Assembly (NCBI GenBank): GCA_001800285.1
Contig: MGVC01000008.1
Location: forward strand, 1 to 64,000
Direction of reading: 5' to 3'
DNA length: 64,000 bases
Origin: Elusimicrobia bacterium RIFOXYA2_FULL_39_19
GTDB taxonomy: Bacteria > Elusimicrobiota > Endomicrobiia > CG1-02-37-114 > XYA2-FULL-39-19
The notes beneath the pieces are model-generated. The model saw only the letters and a program-made list of their open reading frames with translations, was not told where the DNA came from and ran no database searches. This document shows, piece after piece, positions 35,939 to 44,163 of the stretch (position 1 is its first letter; each line of letters opens with the position of its first letter). Made by a program: the position numbers and the translations under genes.

Positions 35939-37315
35939 ATGTTGAAATATATTTTCAGAAAAATATCAAGAAGAAAACTACTATTAGTGTTTATTGATGC
36001 AGCGGTGCTTACAGCTGCAATAAACATTTCGTCTTATTTATGGGTAGGCAGTTCAAATTATTTGCAGTTTTATATATATCAAATAATAGGTACAATTATA
36101 ATCCAGATTTTAGTATTAATGATAAGCGGCCTTTATGAAATAAACAATGATAATGCAAAAACAGGCATTATCTTTAAAATTACAGGTTCTGTAATAGTTG
36201 CTTCCGCAGCAATATTGATGATTTTCTTTTTCTTTCCCGAACTAAAATCTCCCAGCAGGCCGATATTCCTTATTAATATATTTGTAAAAACGGTTTTATT
36301 ATATACCGGCAGAAGATTCTATGCAAAATTATTTGGCATTACTATTAGTAATAATGTTCTTATATTGGGTACTACCGCTATTGCAAGGGCTTTTGTAAGA
36401 GAGTTCAAAGAACTGACTCCAACTGGCTATAAAATTATTGGTTTTATAGATGATAAACACGGCACAGAAACACACTTTGAAGGTTATGAAATCTTTGGCA
36501 ATACAGGCAGATTAAAGGAAATAGTAAAAGAAAAGAAGATAGACCTTGTAATAGTGTCGTTAAAGCACCATGAAAGAAATGAAGAGTTTATTAAAAATCT
36601 TATTTCCTGCATGCATTCAGGTATAGAGGTAGAAGATATTTCGCTTTTATATGAAGAAATAACCGGCAGAATACCTTACGAACATTTAAACGATGCCTGG
36701 TTTTTAGATACACGTTTTGGTGCAGGTACAATTTACAGAAGATACTTTAAAAAAATACTGGGCAAAGCGATAGCAGCTGTTATTTTGCTTATTACTTCAC
36801 CAGTTTTCATTATCGCCCTTTTGTATGAATTAGTATTTTCGGGTAAAGTATTTTACACTCAGGAAAGATTAGGAAAATTCGGCAAAAAGTTTAAGATAAT
36901 AAAATTCAGAACCATGAAACATAAAGCTGAGGAAGAAACAGGGCCTGTCTGGGTAAAAAAGGATGACCCCAGAATTACCCGTTTCGGCAGATTTCTGCGT
37001 ATTACCCGCATAGATGAACTGCCTCAGCTGATAAATGTACTAAAAGGGGACATGAGCCTGGTAGGCCCGCGACCTGAAAGGGAACACTTTATTAGAAAAT
37101 TCCAGGAAGAAATACCCTTTTACACATACAGGCTTACCGCTTTTCCGGGCATTACCGGCTGGGCACAGATAAACTGGGGTTATGACGCCAGCGTAGAAGA
37201 TGTAAAAAGAAAACTTGAATATGATTTATACTACATTAAAAATAAATCTTTTGTACTTGACCTGGTAATTATTTTAAGAACTCTTCAAACGGTTTTCACC
37301 GCAAAAGGTAGATAA
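35939..37315 (+). CDS. Undecaprenyl-phosphate sugar-1-phosphate transferase (WbaP/WcaJ type)
   Basis: This is the polyprenyl-phosphate glycosyl-1-phosphate transferase expected to begin repeat-unit synthesis on undecaprenyl phosphate. Four N-terminal TM helices (about residues 14-125) are followed by a CoA-binding-like Rossmann segment (VLILGTTAIARAFVREF, IIGFIDDKHG). A further TM (about 281-300) leads into the bacterial sugar transferase catalytic domain (IKFRTMK, DELPQLINVLKGDMSLVGPRPE, FPGITGWAQINWG, LEYDLYYI). The 458-residue length is standard. As the last gene of the run, it completes the Wzx/Wzy-type pathway. It ends shortly before the accessory patch at 37.3 kb. Confidence 0.93.
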   Translation: MLKYIFRKISRRKLLLVFIDAAVLTAAINISSYLWVGSSNYLQFYIYQIIGTIIIQILVLMISGLYEINNDNAKTGIIFKITGSVIVASAAILMIFFFFPELKSPSRPIFLINIFVKTVLLYTGRRFYAKLFGITISNNVLILGTTAIARAFVREFKELTPTGYKIIGFIDDKHGTETHFEGYEIFGNTGRLKEIVKEKKIDLVIVSLKHHERNEEFIKNLISCMHSGIEVEDISLLYEEITGRIPYEHLNDAWFLDTRFGAGTIYRRYFKKILGKAIAAVILLITSPVFIIALLYELVFSGKVFYTQERLGKFGKKFKIIKFRTMKHKAEEETGPVWVKKDDPRITRFGRFLRITRIDELPQLINVLKGDMSLVGPRPEREHFIRKFQEEIPFYTYRLTAFPGITGWAQINWGYDASVEDVKRKLEYDLYYIKNKSFVLDLVIILRTLQTVFTAKGR

Positions 37316-37333
37316 TAAAAAATTATGAATTTA

Positions 37334-37361
37334 AAACAAACAAACAAACAAACAAACAAAC
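37334..37361. repeat. (AAAC)7 tetranucleotide tract
   Basis: Seven perfect AAAC units follow the polysaccharide locus. An ATG at 37325 begins a short frame reading through the tract (MNLKQTNKQ...). The remnant ORF starting at 37374 is 49 bp downstream of that ATG, so loss of one 4-bp unit or gain of two would bring the two into one frame. That is the geometry of a phase-variable tract. However, the downstream ORF looks decayed, so a functional switch is uncertain. Confidence 0.85.
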
Positions 37362-37373
37362 AAATTAGATTAT

Positions 37374-37532
37374 ATGACCTACCCGGAAGATGCCATTTAT
37401 AAAACCATCCTTGTAGTTGACGATAAAAAAACAATTCATTATACAATAGAACAATTATTTCTCAATGCCTACAATGTTGTTAATAATTATCTATTGCGAT
37501 TAGTTAACATATATGTTAATATAATGCCATGA
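37374..37532 (+). pseudogene. Truncated response-regulator receiver remnant
   Basis: A 52-codon ORF whose centre, YKTILVVDDKKTIHYTIEQLF followed by YNVV, resembles the first strand, acidic pair and first helix of a CheY-like receiver domain. The phosphoacceptor Asp, the remaining strands and any output domain are missing. It stops 4 bp into the start of the antitoxin gene (ATGA). The fragment may be what is left of a regulator interrupted when the AbiE module entered. It is too short for firm family assignment. Confidence 0.5.
37504..37519. promoter_or_regulatory. Perfect 16-bp palindrome, candidate AbiEi operator
   Basis: The 16-mer TTAACATATATGTTAA is its own reverse complement and ends 9 bp before the antitoxin ATG. 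AbiEi antitoxins are known to autorepress by binding inverted repeats in their promoter. A weak -35 (TTGCGA, 37494-37499) and -10 (TAATAT, 37517-37522) bracket the palindrome. With no Shine-Dalgarno sequence visible, the mRNA might be leaderless. The promoter is inference; the palindrome is directly visible. Confidence 0.6.
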
Positions 37533-38167
37533 AATGGGAAGAGTTAATTAGAGTTACCAGGAATCTGCCAGTTATTGATACTGAAACCTTGCTTACTGGT
37601 GTTTCCAATTCAGAATCTACTAAAGTTCAGCTGAGCCGATGGACAAAATCGGGAAAACTCATTCAACTCAAGAAGGGTATTTATCTTTTGTCAAAAGATT
37701 ATAGAAAAATTGACATTTATGAGCCCTATATTGCCTCGCTTCTTAAGAAACCTTCCTATATTAGTTTAGAAAAAGCGTTTGAACATTATGGTTTGATTCC
37801 TGAAGCTGTTAATGTATATACTTCAGTTACTCCTAAACGACAGGGGAGATTTGTTTCTGAACCAGGAACCTTTGATTATAAACATATTCAAACTTCACTG
37901 TTCTGGGGATACGATTCTGTTACGGTGAATAAACAAACTGCATTTATTGCAGCTCCCGAAAAAGCTTTGCTTGATTATTTCTATCTTAAGGGGATGAATA
38001 TTTCATTGGAATATTTAAAAGAACTAAGGCTTCAGAATGTTGAAAAGATTAACCTCAAGAGGTTATTTGAATTTGCTGATAAATTCAAAAGGCCGGGAAT
38101 CACAAAAATTGCAGAAATACTCAAAAAATATATTATTTCTTTTAAAAATGAGGAAAAATCCTTATGA
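37529..38167 (+). CDS. AbiEi-type antitoxin (type IV toxin-antitoxin)
   Basis: This 212-residue protein has an N-terminal winged helix-turn-helix segment (VQLSRWTKSGKLIQLKKGIYLLSKDYR), the usual AbiEi_4 start. It is followed by the AbiEi C-terminal antitoxin region (PSYISLEKAFEHYGLIPEAVNVYTSVT as general pattern; KALLDYFYLKG). The family represses its own operon and counteracts the nucleotidyltransferase toxin without binding it. It overlaps the toxin gene by 4 bp. A perfect palindrome lies just upstream. It probably acts in phage defence or plasmid/element stability. Confidence 0.88.
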   Translation: MKWEELIRVTRNLPVIDTETLLTGVSNSESTKVQLSRWTKSGKLIQLKKGIYLLSKDYRKIDIYEPYIASLLKKPSYISLEKAFEHYGLIPEAVNVYTSVTPKRQGRFVSEPGTFDYKHIQTSLFWGYDSVTVNKQTAFIAAPEKALLDYFYLKGMNISLEYLKELRLQNVEKINLKRLFEFADKFKRPGITKIAEILKKYIISFKNEEKSL

Positions 38168-38967
38168 AAGATTATGTCCTTGAACTTGTTTCTAAAAAGT
38201 CAGGGCTTAACACAAAGTTGAATACAATGAGGGAATACCTTCAGGCATATGTTTTAAGGATTTTACATGATGAAGGTGTATTCAGGTCAACCTCGTTTGT
38301 TGGCGGTACGGCTTTAAGGTTTTTGTATGATCTTCCACGTTTCTCGGAAGACCTGGATTTTTCAAGTACAAAAAATAACAAGGACTATTCCTTTTTAGAT
38401 TTAATTAAAAAAATAAAGGAAGAATTTACTCATGCTGGTTACGAAGTCGCTGTTTCCTACAATGATAAAAAAACAGTTCAACATGCTTTTATTAAATTTA
38501 AGGGATTAATGCACGAAGCGGCCATTTCTCCGTTTAAAGATCAACATTTTTCCATTAAACTTGAAATTGACACGAATCCTCCTGTTGGAGCTGTTTTAAA
38601 GCCGTATATTGTGAATAAATATTTTCCATTATCGTTTTTATCATATGATAATGCTTCGCTTTTTTCAGGGAAAGTGCATGCGGTGTTGTGCAGGAAATAT
38701 ACTAAGGGCCGTGATTTTTTTGATTTGGGATGGTACCTTTCTAAATGGAAAGATTTAGTTCCTAATTTTGGCTTACTTAACAATGCGCTTGTACAAACTG
38801 ATTGGAAGGGAGAAATTCCTAATCCGGAAAACTGGCGTTTACTATTACGTGATGCTGTCAATAAGACAGATTGGTCTAAGGTAAAAAAAGACGTAGAGAA
38901 TTTTCTTGAGAATGAATCAGATATCAAGGTTTTCACAAAAGAGAACGTTTTGGGTATAATCGGGTAG
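38164..38967 (+). CDS. AbiEii-type nucleotidyltransferase toxin
   Basis: This 267-residue nucleotidyltransferase (PF08843 type) has the active-site pattern FVGGTALRFLYDLPRFSEDLDF, with Gly47-Gly48-Thr49 and Asp63/Asp65. KVHAVLCRKYTKGRDFFDLGWYL is the second conserved family block, carrying the Lys/Asp residues thought to be catalytic. AbiEii toxins transfer nucleotides to RNA (tRNA in related MenT proteins) and stop growth. Both key motifs look intact. It is coupled to the antitoxin by an ATGA overlap. Confidence 0.9.
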   Translation: MKDYVLELVSKKSGLNTKLNTMREYLQAYVLRILHDEGVFRSTSFVGGTALRFLYDLPRFSEDLDFSSTKNNKDYSFLDLIKKIKEEFTHAGYEVAVSYNDKKTVQHAFIKFKGLMHEAAISPFKDQHFSIKLEIDTNPPVGAVLKPYIVNKYFPLSFLSYDNASLFSGKVHAVLCRKYTKGRDFFDLGWYLSKWKDLVPNFGLLNNALVQTDWKGEIPNPENWRLLLRDAVNKTDWSKVKKDVENFLENESDIKVFTKENVLGIIG

Positions 38968-38989
38968 TATATATTTTAATGTATTTATT

Positions 38990-39018
38990 TTGACAAACTA
39001 TCAAAAACATGCTATTTT
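38990..39018 (+). promoter_or_regulatory. Sigma70-type promoter of the DedA gene
   Basis: A perfect -35 TTGACA (38990-38995) is separated by 17 bp from TATTTT (39013-39018). TG at 39010-39011 adds an extended -10 element. The predicted start of transcription near 39025 leaves a leader of about 35 bases. TATAGGAAACTC, with AGGA as ribosome-binding site, precedes ATG 39059. Confidence 0.65.
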
Positions 39019-39058
39019 ATCCTTCCAGAACACAAATAATAAACTATAGGAAACTCAA

Positions 39059-39748
39059 ATGATTGAAAAACTTATTAAATTTTTAGGTGGGATTGTAATA
39101 TACCTTATTTCTAAAACGGGTTATTGGGGTATTGTTATTGCTATGGGCATAGAAAGCGCCTGTATACCGTTGCCTAGCGAAATTATTATGCCGTTTTCAG
39201 GTTATCTGGTAGCTACCGGCAGGTTTACATCAGTATATGGTCCCTGGATGGCATTGGTTTATGTTTCTGCTGCAGGTGCTTTTGGGTGCGTAATAGGTTC
39301 AATAATTGCTTATGTTGTAGGTTTGCGCGGCGGCAGGCCGTTTCTGGAAAAATATGGTAAATATATACTGATTTCAAAGCATGATATGGATAATGCAGAC
39401 CGTTGGTTTGCTAAATACGGTCAAATGTCAGCTTTTATCAGCAGAATGCTTCCTGTTATAAGGACTTTTATTTCTTTGCCGGCAGGTATAGGCAGAGTAC
39501 CATTTGTAAAATTTGTAGTTTATACTTTTGTAGGTTCTTTTCCGTGGTGTTTTTTGCTGGCATATATAGGTTATGAGTTTGGTAAACGTGTAAATACGTT
39601 TATTGAATGGGAATTACTGCTTAAGGATAAACTGGGCAAATGGATGCATGCAGTTGATGCAGTTATTATAATTGTAATTTTAGCCGGTATTGTGTGGTTT
39701 GTAAAACGCCATCTTTCGCATAGGAAAACCGAAGTAAAGAGTAAATAG
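39059..39748 (+). CDS. DedA-family inner-membrane protein
   Basis: This 229-residue protein belongs to the DedA/SNARE-associated family, implicated in lipid-carrier (undecaprenyl phosphate) or phospholipid translocation and membrane homeostasis. Characteristic segments are IESACIPLPSEIIMPFSGYL, with the conserved acidic Glu, the Gly-rich YVVGLRGGRPFLEKYGKY and FISRMLPVIRTFISLPAG followed by VPFVKF. Four or more TM helices are visible. It has its own promoter. The last codons and the stop lie inside a 7-bp tandem repeat, so the final residues are repeat-derived. Confidence 0.9.
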   Translation: MIEKLIKFLGGIVIYLISKTGYWGIVIAMGIESACIPLPSEIIMPFSGYLVATGRFTSVYGPWMALVYVSAAGAFGCVIGSIIAYVVGLRGGRPFLEKYGKYILISKHDMDNADRWFAKYGQMSAFISRMLPVIRTFISLPAGIGRVPFVKFVVYTFVGSFPWCFLLAYIGYEFGKRVNTFIEWELLLKDKLGKWMHAVDAVIIIVILAGIVWFVKRHLSHRKTEVKSK

Positions 39749-39763
39749 TAAAGAGTAAAGAGT
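39733..39763. repeat. 7-bp tandem repeat (AGTAAAG/AGTAAAT)
   Basis: Four consecutive heptamers, AGTAAAG, AGTAAAT, AGTAAAG and AGTAAAG, are followed by a partial AGT. The tract contains the end of the DedA gene. Another short copy (GTAAAGAGTAAAT) lies at about 39810-39822. It belongs with similar degenerate heptads at 42.7, 44.1, 46.4 and 49.05 kb. Confidence 0.8.
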
Positions 39764-40011
39764 CCGTCCTGCCACACTGGATGGGACCTCGTCTGATAAT
39801 GCAAGACGGGTAAAGAGTAAATAAAATATTGTGTCGTCCTCTCGAAAGCGGGGAACCACAAAGAAGTAAGGCAAATGGATGCCCGGGTCAAGCCCGAGCA
39901 TGACAAATTTGCTAAATATCTAAAGATGACCCATTAGACTTTGCCCTTCAATTTCAATCAGAGAATAAAAGTAACATACCATCAATTCAGCGTTTAGAGT
40001 TTTCTTTCATA
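39764..40011. repeat. Convergent intergenic region with REP-like palindromes
   Basis: No gene is seen between the converging DedA and clpB genes. The region contains palindromic fragments of the kind that recur across genomes, such as TGGATGCCCGGGTCAAGCCC followed by GAGCATGACA (about 39876-39903), in which GCCCGGG...CCCGAGC can pair. An upstream mate is built around CGTCCTGCCACACTGGATGG. Small ORFs here (for example a minus-strand frame with GLDPGIH) are the familiar artefact of this repeat type. They may act as transcription terminators between the two genes. Confidence 0.5.
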
Positions 40012-42606
40012 TTATTCAAACTTCAGGCTTTCAGTCTTCTTATCAAAACCAACCTTTATTTTATTTAAGACTTCATTTTTATTTTCTGGAACTCCGGATA
40101 GTATTTTCTGAGAAAGCGCGTTTACAATGTATCTCTGCACCGCTCTTTTCAGCGGTCTGGCGCCATACACATCGTCATAGCCTTCTTTTGCAAGAAACTC
40201 TTTTACTTCATCTGCCGTTTCCAGGACAAAACCCTGTTCTTCCAGCCGTTTATTTAACTGTGCCAGCTGAATATCCACAATTTCACGGATATTTCCCGGA
40301 GTTAACCTGTGAAAAACTACTATTTCATCAACCCGGTTTAAAAACTCCGGCCTGAAATATTTTTTCAGTTCATCAGACACCTTATCATTAAACTTTCTGT
40401 CAGCTGTTTTATTGTCATTATTAAACCCCATTTCCTTGGTAATAAACTCCGTGCCTATATTGGAAGTCATAATAATCAGCGTGTTTTTAAAATTTACCAC
40501 TTTTCCTTTGCCGTCAGTCAGCCTGCCGTCATCTAAAATCTGCAGGAGCACGTTAAACACATCGGTGTGCGCTTTTTCAATTTCATCAAACAGTATTACA
40601 GAGTAAGGCCGCCTGCGGATAGCTTCCGTAAGCTGGCCGCCCTCATCATAACCCACATAGCCCGGGGGCGCGCCTAAGAGCCTGGCTACAGTATGTTTTT
40701 CCATATATTCAGACATGTCTACGCGGACAATATTTTTTTCATCATCAAACAAATATTCCGCCAATGCTTTTGCCAGCTCCGTTTTACCGACACCCGTCGG
40801 GCCCAGAAATAGAAATGAGCCTATGGGTTTATTCGGGTCTGCCAGCCCTGAGCGGGACCTTCTGATAGCATTGGATACCAGTGTTATGGGTTCATTCTGG
40901 CCGATTACCCGTGAATGGAGAATATCTTCCATTTTTATCAGTTTCTGGGTTTGGGTTTCCAATAGTTTGGTTAAGGGTATATTGGTCCATTTGGATACAA
41001 CTTCTGCAATATCTTCTTCATCCACTTCTTCCTTTAATATTTTCGTAGTTTTTTGAAGTTTTTGCAGTTGTTCATTTTCATTTTCCAGTTCTTTCTCCAG
41101 TTGGGGCAGTGTGCTGTAGCGGATTTCTGCTACCTTACCTAGATTGCCTTCTCTTTCCAGTTGTTGTTCCTGTATTTTTAATTTTTCCAGTTTTTCTTTT
41201 GCTTTGCCGATATTTTTTATTAATTTTTTTTCTTTTTTCCAGTGCGAACTTATTTTTTCATGATGGTTTTTAAGTTCTTTTAATTTCTCATCAATTTCCT
41301 TTATTTTTTGCGGTTCTTTGCCCACCGCCTGTTTTTCTATTTCCAGCTGGCGGATTTTCCTTTCAATGGTATCCAGTTCAGCCGGCATAGAATCTATTTC
41401 TATGCGCAGTTTTGACGCCGCTTCATCTATAAGGTCAATGGCTTTATCCGGCAGAAAACGATCTGTAATGTAGCGGTCTGAAAGTTTGACAGCAGAAATA
41501 AGCGCGGAATCTTTAATTTTTATGCCATGGTGCAGTTCATACTTTTCTTTAAGGCCGCGCAAAATAGCTACAGTATCTTCCTGGGAAGGCTCGCCAATCA
41601 TTACCGGCTGAAACCTTCTTTCCAGGGCGGCATCTTTTTCAATATATTTTCTGTATTCATCCAGCGTGGTGGCGCCTATACAGCGCAGTTCACCGCGCGC
41701 CAGCATGGGTTTAAGCAGGTTAGATGCATCCATAGAGCCTTCCGCAGACCCTGCGCCTACAATGGTGTGCAATTCATCAATAAAAAGGATTATGTTTCCC
41801 GCACTGTCATTTATTTCCTTTAATACGGCTTTCAGGCGGTCTTCAAATTCGCCGCGGTATTTGGTGCCGGCTACCAGAGCGCCCAGGTCTAACTGCATGA
41901 TACGTTTTTTCTTCAAGGATTCAGGCACGTCGTTTGACACTATCCTTTGCGCCAGACCTTCAATTATGGCGGTTTTGCCTACTCCGGGATCTCCGATAAG
42001 AACCGGGTTGTTTTTTGTTCTGCGGGAAAGTACCTGTATGGCGCGCCTTATTTCGTTGTCTCTGCCTATTACGGGGTCAAGTTTGTTTCTTTGCGCCAGC
42101 TCTGTCAGGTCTTTGCCGTATTTTTCAAGCGGCTGAAATTTAGCTTCCGGGTTCTGGTCTGTTACTCTCTGGCTGCCGCGCAGTGTCTGCAGGCTCTGGT
42201 AAACCTGTTCTTTGGTGACGCCGGTTTTTTTGAGTATTTTTGCCGCTTCGCCGTTTTCTTCAAGCAGGGAAAGAAGAATATGTTCAACGGAGACGTATTC
42301 GTCTTTTAGCTTTTTTGTTTCATCTACTGCCAGATCAAAAACTTTTTTTGTTCTGGGGGATAAATAGAGCTCCGCCATGCCTGTAACTTTTGGCACGGTT
42401 TCAAGGTGGGCGTGTATTTCGTTTTCTATGTGTGTGGAATCCGCCCCTATTTTTTCAACTATCTGGTATACAAAGTCTTCCTTGGTTTCCAGCAGGGAAA
42501 GCAGGATATGTTCGGGCAGGAGCTGTTGGTTCTGGTTTTCCTGCGCTATGTTCTGGGCCTTTTGCAGGGACTCCTGGGCTTTAAGGGTAAATTTGTTGAA
42601 CATCAT
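40012..42606 (-). CDS. clpB: Chaperone ClpB (AAA+ disaggregase)
   Basis: This protein of 864 residues, the standard length for ClpB, uses ATP to solubilise aggregated proteins with DnaK. Two Clp_N repeats (about 1-145) precede AAA domain 1 with Walker A GDPGVGKT (205-212) and Walker B-like [10 protein letters not shown] long charged coiled-coil M-domain (about 400-530) and AAA domain 2 with GPTGVGKT and [11 protein letters not shown] follow. The C-terminal D2-small domain ends the protein. A clear Shine-Dalgarno GGAGG (complement of 42613-42617) lies 6 bases before the first of two adjacent ATGs. No CIRCE-type operator is seen upstream. Confidence 0.97.
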   Translation of the reverse strand: MMFNKFTLKAQESLQKAQNIAQENQNQQLLPEHILLSLLETKEDFVYQIVEKIGADSTHIENEIHAHLETVPKVTGMAELYLSPRTKKVFDLAVDETKKLKDEYVSVEHILLSLLEENGEAAKILKKTGVTKEQVYQSLQTLRGSQRVTDQNPEAKFQPLEKYGKDLTELAQRNKLDPVIGRDNEIRRAIQVLSRRTKNNPVLIGDPGVGKTAIIEGLAQRIVSNDVPESLKKKRIMQLDLGALVAGTKYRGEFEDRLKAVLKEINDSAGNIILFIDELHTIVGAGSAEGSMDASNLLKPMLARGELRCIGATTLDEYRKYIEKDAALERRFQPVMIGEPSQEDTVAILRGLKEKYELHHGIKIKDSALISAVKLSDRYITDRFLPDKAIDLIDEAASKLRIEIDSMPAELDTIERKIRQLEIEKQAVGKEPQKIKEIDEKLKELKNHHEKISSHWKKEKKLIKNIGKAKEKLEKLKIQEQQLEREGNLGKVAEIRYSTLPQLEKELENENEQLQKLQKTTKILKEEVDEEDIAEVVSKWTNIPLTKLLETQTQKLIKMEDILHSRVIGQNEPITLVSNAIRRSRSGLADPNKPIGSFLFLGPTGVGKTELAKALAEYLFDDEKNIVRVDMSEYMEKHTVARLLGAPPGYVGYDEGGQLTEAIRRRPYSVILFDEIEKAHTDVFNVLLQILDDGRLTDGKGKVVNFKNTLIIMTSNIGTEFITKEMGFNNDNKTADRKFNDKVSDELKKYFRPEFLNRVDEIVVFHRLTPGNIREIVDIQLAQLNKRLEEQGFVLETADEVKEFLAKEGYDDVYGARPLKRAVQRYIVNALSQKILSGVPENKNEVLNKIKVGFDKKTESLKFE

Positions 42607-42663
42607 GATAAACCTCCGGTAACAGTTAATTGAATAATTTGTTTTATGTTTTTGCTATACACA

Positions 42664-42698
42664 TAATCACGTATTCACTTATTCACTATCACTGGTTA
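42664..42698. repeat. Degenerate heptad repeat (TATTCAC/TATCACT type)
   Basis: The stretch around AATCACGTATTCACTTATTC and ACTATCACTGGTTAG consists of imperfect 7-8-bp units. It closely resembles the copy at 44130-44160 (AATCACGTAGCCACTTATTC), so the two share an origin. It lies upstream of clpB. Confidence 0.55.
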
Positions 42699-42791
42699 GA
42701 TGCGTAGATGGGAGTTTGGATTCAGGTTTAAGGAATGGTTTTTGCTGAATTTTAAAATTCAAAAATCAAAATAAATAAATCTTTTCTTTTT

Positions 42792-42965
42792 TTAAACAGT
42801 TTATTCGTGATTCTTTATAATTTTTATCTGCAAAAAAGCAGATATCGGTTAATTAAACCTAAATTTTCAAAACTCCTCAACAGGTAAATAATAGTTTCGT
42901 CAAACAGTTGAAAATTTACTGGTTTGAATTAACCTAAAATTATAATATCACTCAAAACTGTTTAA
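42792..42965. repeat. 174-bp imperfect long inverted repeat in the 400-bp gene-free stretch
   Basis: The gene-free interval 42607-43018 is mostly filled by this element. Paired segments include TTAAACAGTTT (42792-42802) with AAACTGTTTAA (42955-42965), and GGTTAATT (42847-42854) with AATTAACC (42927-42934). AAATTTTCAA (42861-42870) also pairs with TTGAAAATTT (42908-42917). The left arm carries an extra small hairpin, TCTGCAAAAAAGCAGA (42827-42842). The loop is about 37 bases. It looks like a MITE-type remnant or a structured RNA; no ORF is present. Confidence 0.6.
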
Positions 42966-43018
42966 TTTGCTTTTCACAAAACAACGAAATAATCATTGAG
43001 GCAAGGAAATGATGGAAA

Positions 43019-43471
43019 TTAGAGCTGTTTTACCAGAGGGACTTCGTTACAATCCGGGAATATGGGGCATTTTATGCAGTCTGTCCATACTTTGTGGGGC
43101 AGAGTGTCGCGGGAAACTATATGGTAGCCGATTTTTTTAAAGAATTCCGGTATAAGGGTAAGCGCAAATACTTTTTTTACGCCTAATTTTTTTGCTTCTT
43201 TGTGGCAGGCTTTCATAAGCTCCAATCCGTAGCCTTTGCCTTTGGTTTTCGGGTCAACTGCAAGTGAACGGATTTCTGCCAGGTCTTCCCAGGTTACATG
43301 CAATGCGCAGCAACCGACTATCTTTTTATTTTCTTCTGCTACATAAAAATCAGACAAATGGTCATAAATTTCACTTAGTGCCTTGGAAAGCATAAGTTTT
43401 TTGCTGGCATAGTTATTTATCAGTTTGTGCATTGTGGGGACATCCTGCACTTTAGCTTTGCGAATAGTCAT
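43019..43471 (-). CDS. GNAT acetyltransferase, N-acetylglutamate synthase-like
   Basis: This 150-residue single-domain GNAT has the acetyl-CoA loop VDPKTKGKGYGLELM and IVGCCALHVTWEDLAEIRSLAV. The C-terminal tail FFKKIGYHIVSRDTLPHKVWTDC, ending in CIKCPIFPDCNE, matches the short ArgA-like N-acetylglutamate synthases found in bacteria that lack the fused kinase-like form. It would supply N-acetylglutamate for arginine synthesis. No other arg gene is present in the window. It overlaps the upstream gamma-subunit gene by 4 bp, so the pair is co-translated. Confidence 0.85.
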   Translation of the reverse strand: MTIRKAKVQDVPTMHKLINNYASKKLMLSKALSEIYDHLSDFYVAEENKKIVGCCALHVTWEDLAEIRSLAVDPKTKGKGYGLELMKACHKEAKKLGVKKVFALTLIPEFFKKIGYHIVSRDTLPHKVWTDCIKCPIFPDCNEVPLVKQL

Positions 43472-44010
43472 AGGGGTTTTACTCCTTCAATGCCTTTTTT
43501 AAAGGCCTCAATGTTTAATTTTACAAGTTCAGGTTTTTTAAAAGTTGATTCAATGGCTTTAGCCATATATTCTACAGAGATTAGTTTCTTTATTCCTTCA
43601 TAAGCGCCCAGCATAACCATGTTGGCGCACCTGATGTCGCCCAGTTCCTGTGCAATATCCGTAGCAGGTATAGCATAAGAGGCGGTTTTTGCTTTTACGG
43701 GTTTTGCCGATACATCAACAAGAGATGAATTTATTACAAGCAGTCCTCCCGGGTTTAACCGCGGGATAAACTTGTTATAAGACTGGGTATTCATTACCAG
43801 CATAGATCTGACATTGCTTACTGTTGGGGAACCAATGGCTTCATCAGAAATTATTACGGTGCAGTTGGTTGTGCCGCCGCGTATTTCAGCACCATAACTG
43901 GGGTAAAAGGTTACCTGCAGGTTTTTCTCTGCCACAGCTTCCGCCAGGGTTTTACCCAGGGACAAAATGCCCTGCCCGCCTGCTCCTGCAATAAATATTT
44001 CGTCACGCAT
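43468..44010 (-). CDS. 2-oxoacid:ferredoxin oxidoreductase gamma subunit
   Basis: This protein has 180 residues. RDEIFIAGAGGQGILSLGKTLA is the family start, and YPSYGAEIRGGTTNC is the POR gamma (PF01558) signature. The length fits the gamma subunit of 2-oxoglutarate or branched-chain oxoacid ferredoxin oxidoreductases. ATG 44010 is preferred to an in-frame TTG at 44025. No alpha, beta or ferredoxin (delta) subunit gene lies next to it; the upstream neighbour is the pseudouridine synthase. It is therefore an orphan here, unless those subunits are encoded elsewhere. Confidence 0.87.
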   Translation of the reverse strand: MRDEIFIAGAGGQGILSLGKTLAEAVAEKNLQVTFYPSYGAEIRGGTTNCTVIISDEAIGSPTVSNVRSMLVMNTQSYNKFIPRLNPGGLLVINSSLVDVSAKPVKAKTASYAIPATDIAQELGDIRCANMVMLGAYEGIKKLISVEYMAKAIESTFKKPELVKLNIEAFKKGIEGVKPL

Positions 44011-44102
44011 AGTTTTATTATACAATTTCTGGTTTAAAAATCAAAAAATCAGAGAATTCAGATAATGCGATTATAGGTTTATATGAAAAGTAACATTTGT
44101 AG

Positions 44103-44160
44103 CTGCAACCTTTAAGTTGCGAAACGCTAATCACGTAGCCACTTATTCACTTAACCACTG
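44103..44160. repeat. Small hairpin plus degenerate heptad repeat
   Basis: GCAAC (44105-44109) pairs with GTTGC (44116-44120) across a CTTTAA loop. It is followed by heptad-like units CCACTTA, TTCACTTA and ACCACTGA. There is no T-run, so it is not a good intrinsic terminator. The heptad part matches the copy upstream of clpB. The rest of the 44026-44163 gap holds no gene. Confidence 0.5.
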
Positions 44161-44163
44161 AAT

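Noticed and set aside
39571-39906. Minus-strand ORFs with MSCSGLTRASI- and GLDPGIH-like peptides
   Set aside because: These peptides are the usual translation of REP-like palindromic repeats and heptad tracts; no gene function is supported.
41527-42633. Several overlapping plus-strand ORFs of 60-160 codons
   Set aside because: They lie antisense within clpB, lack ribosome-binding sites and recognisable domains, and clpB is intact on the other strand.
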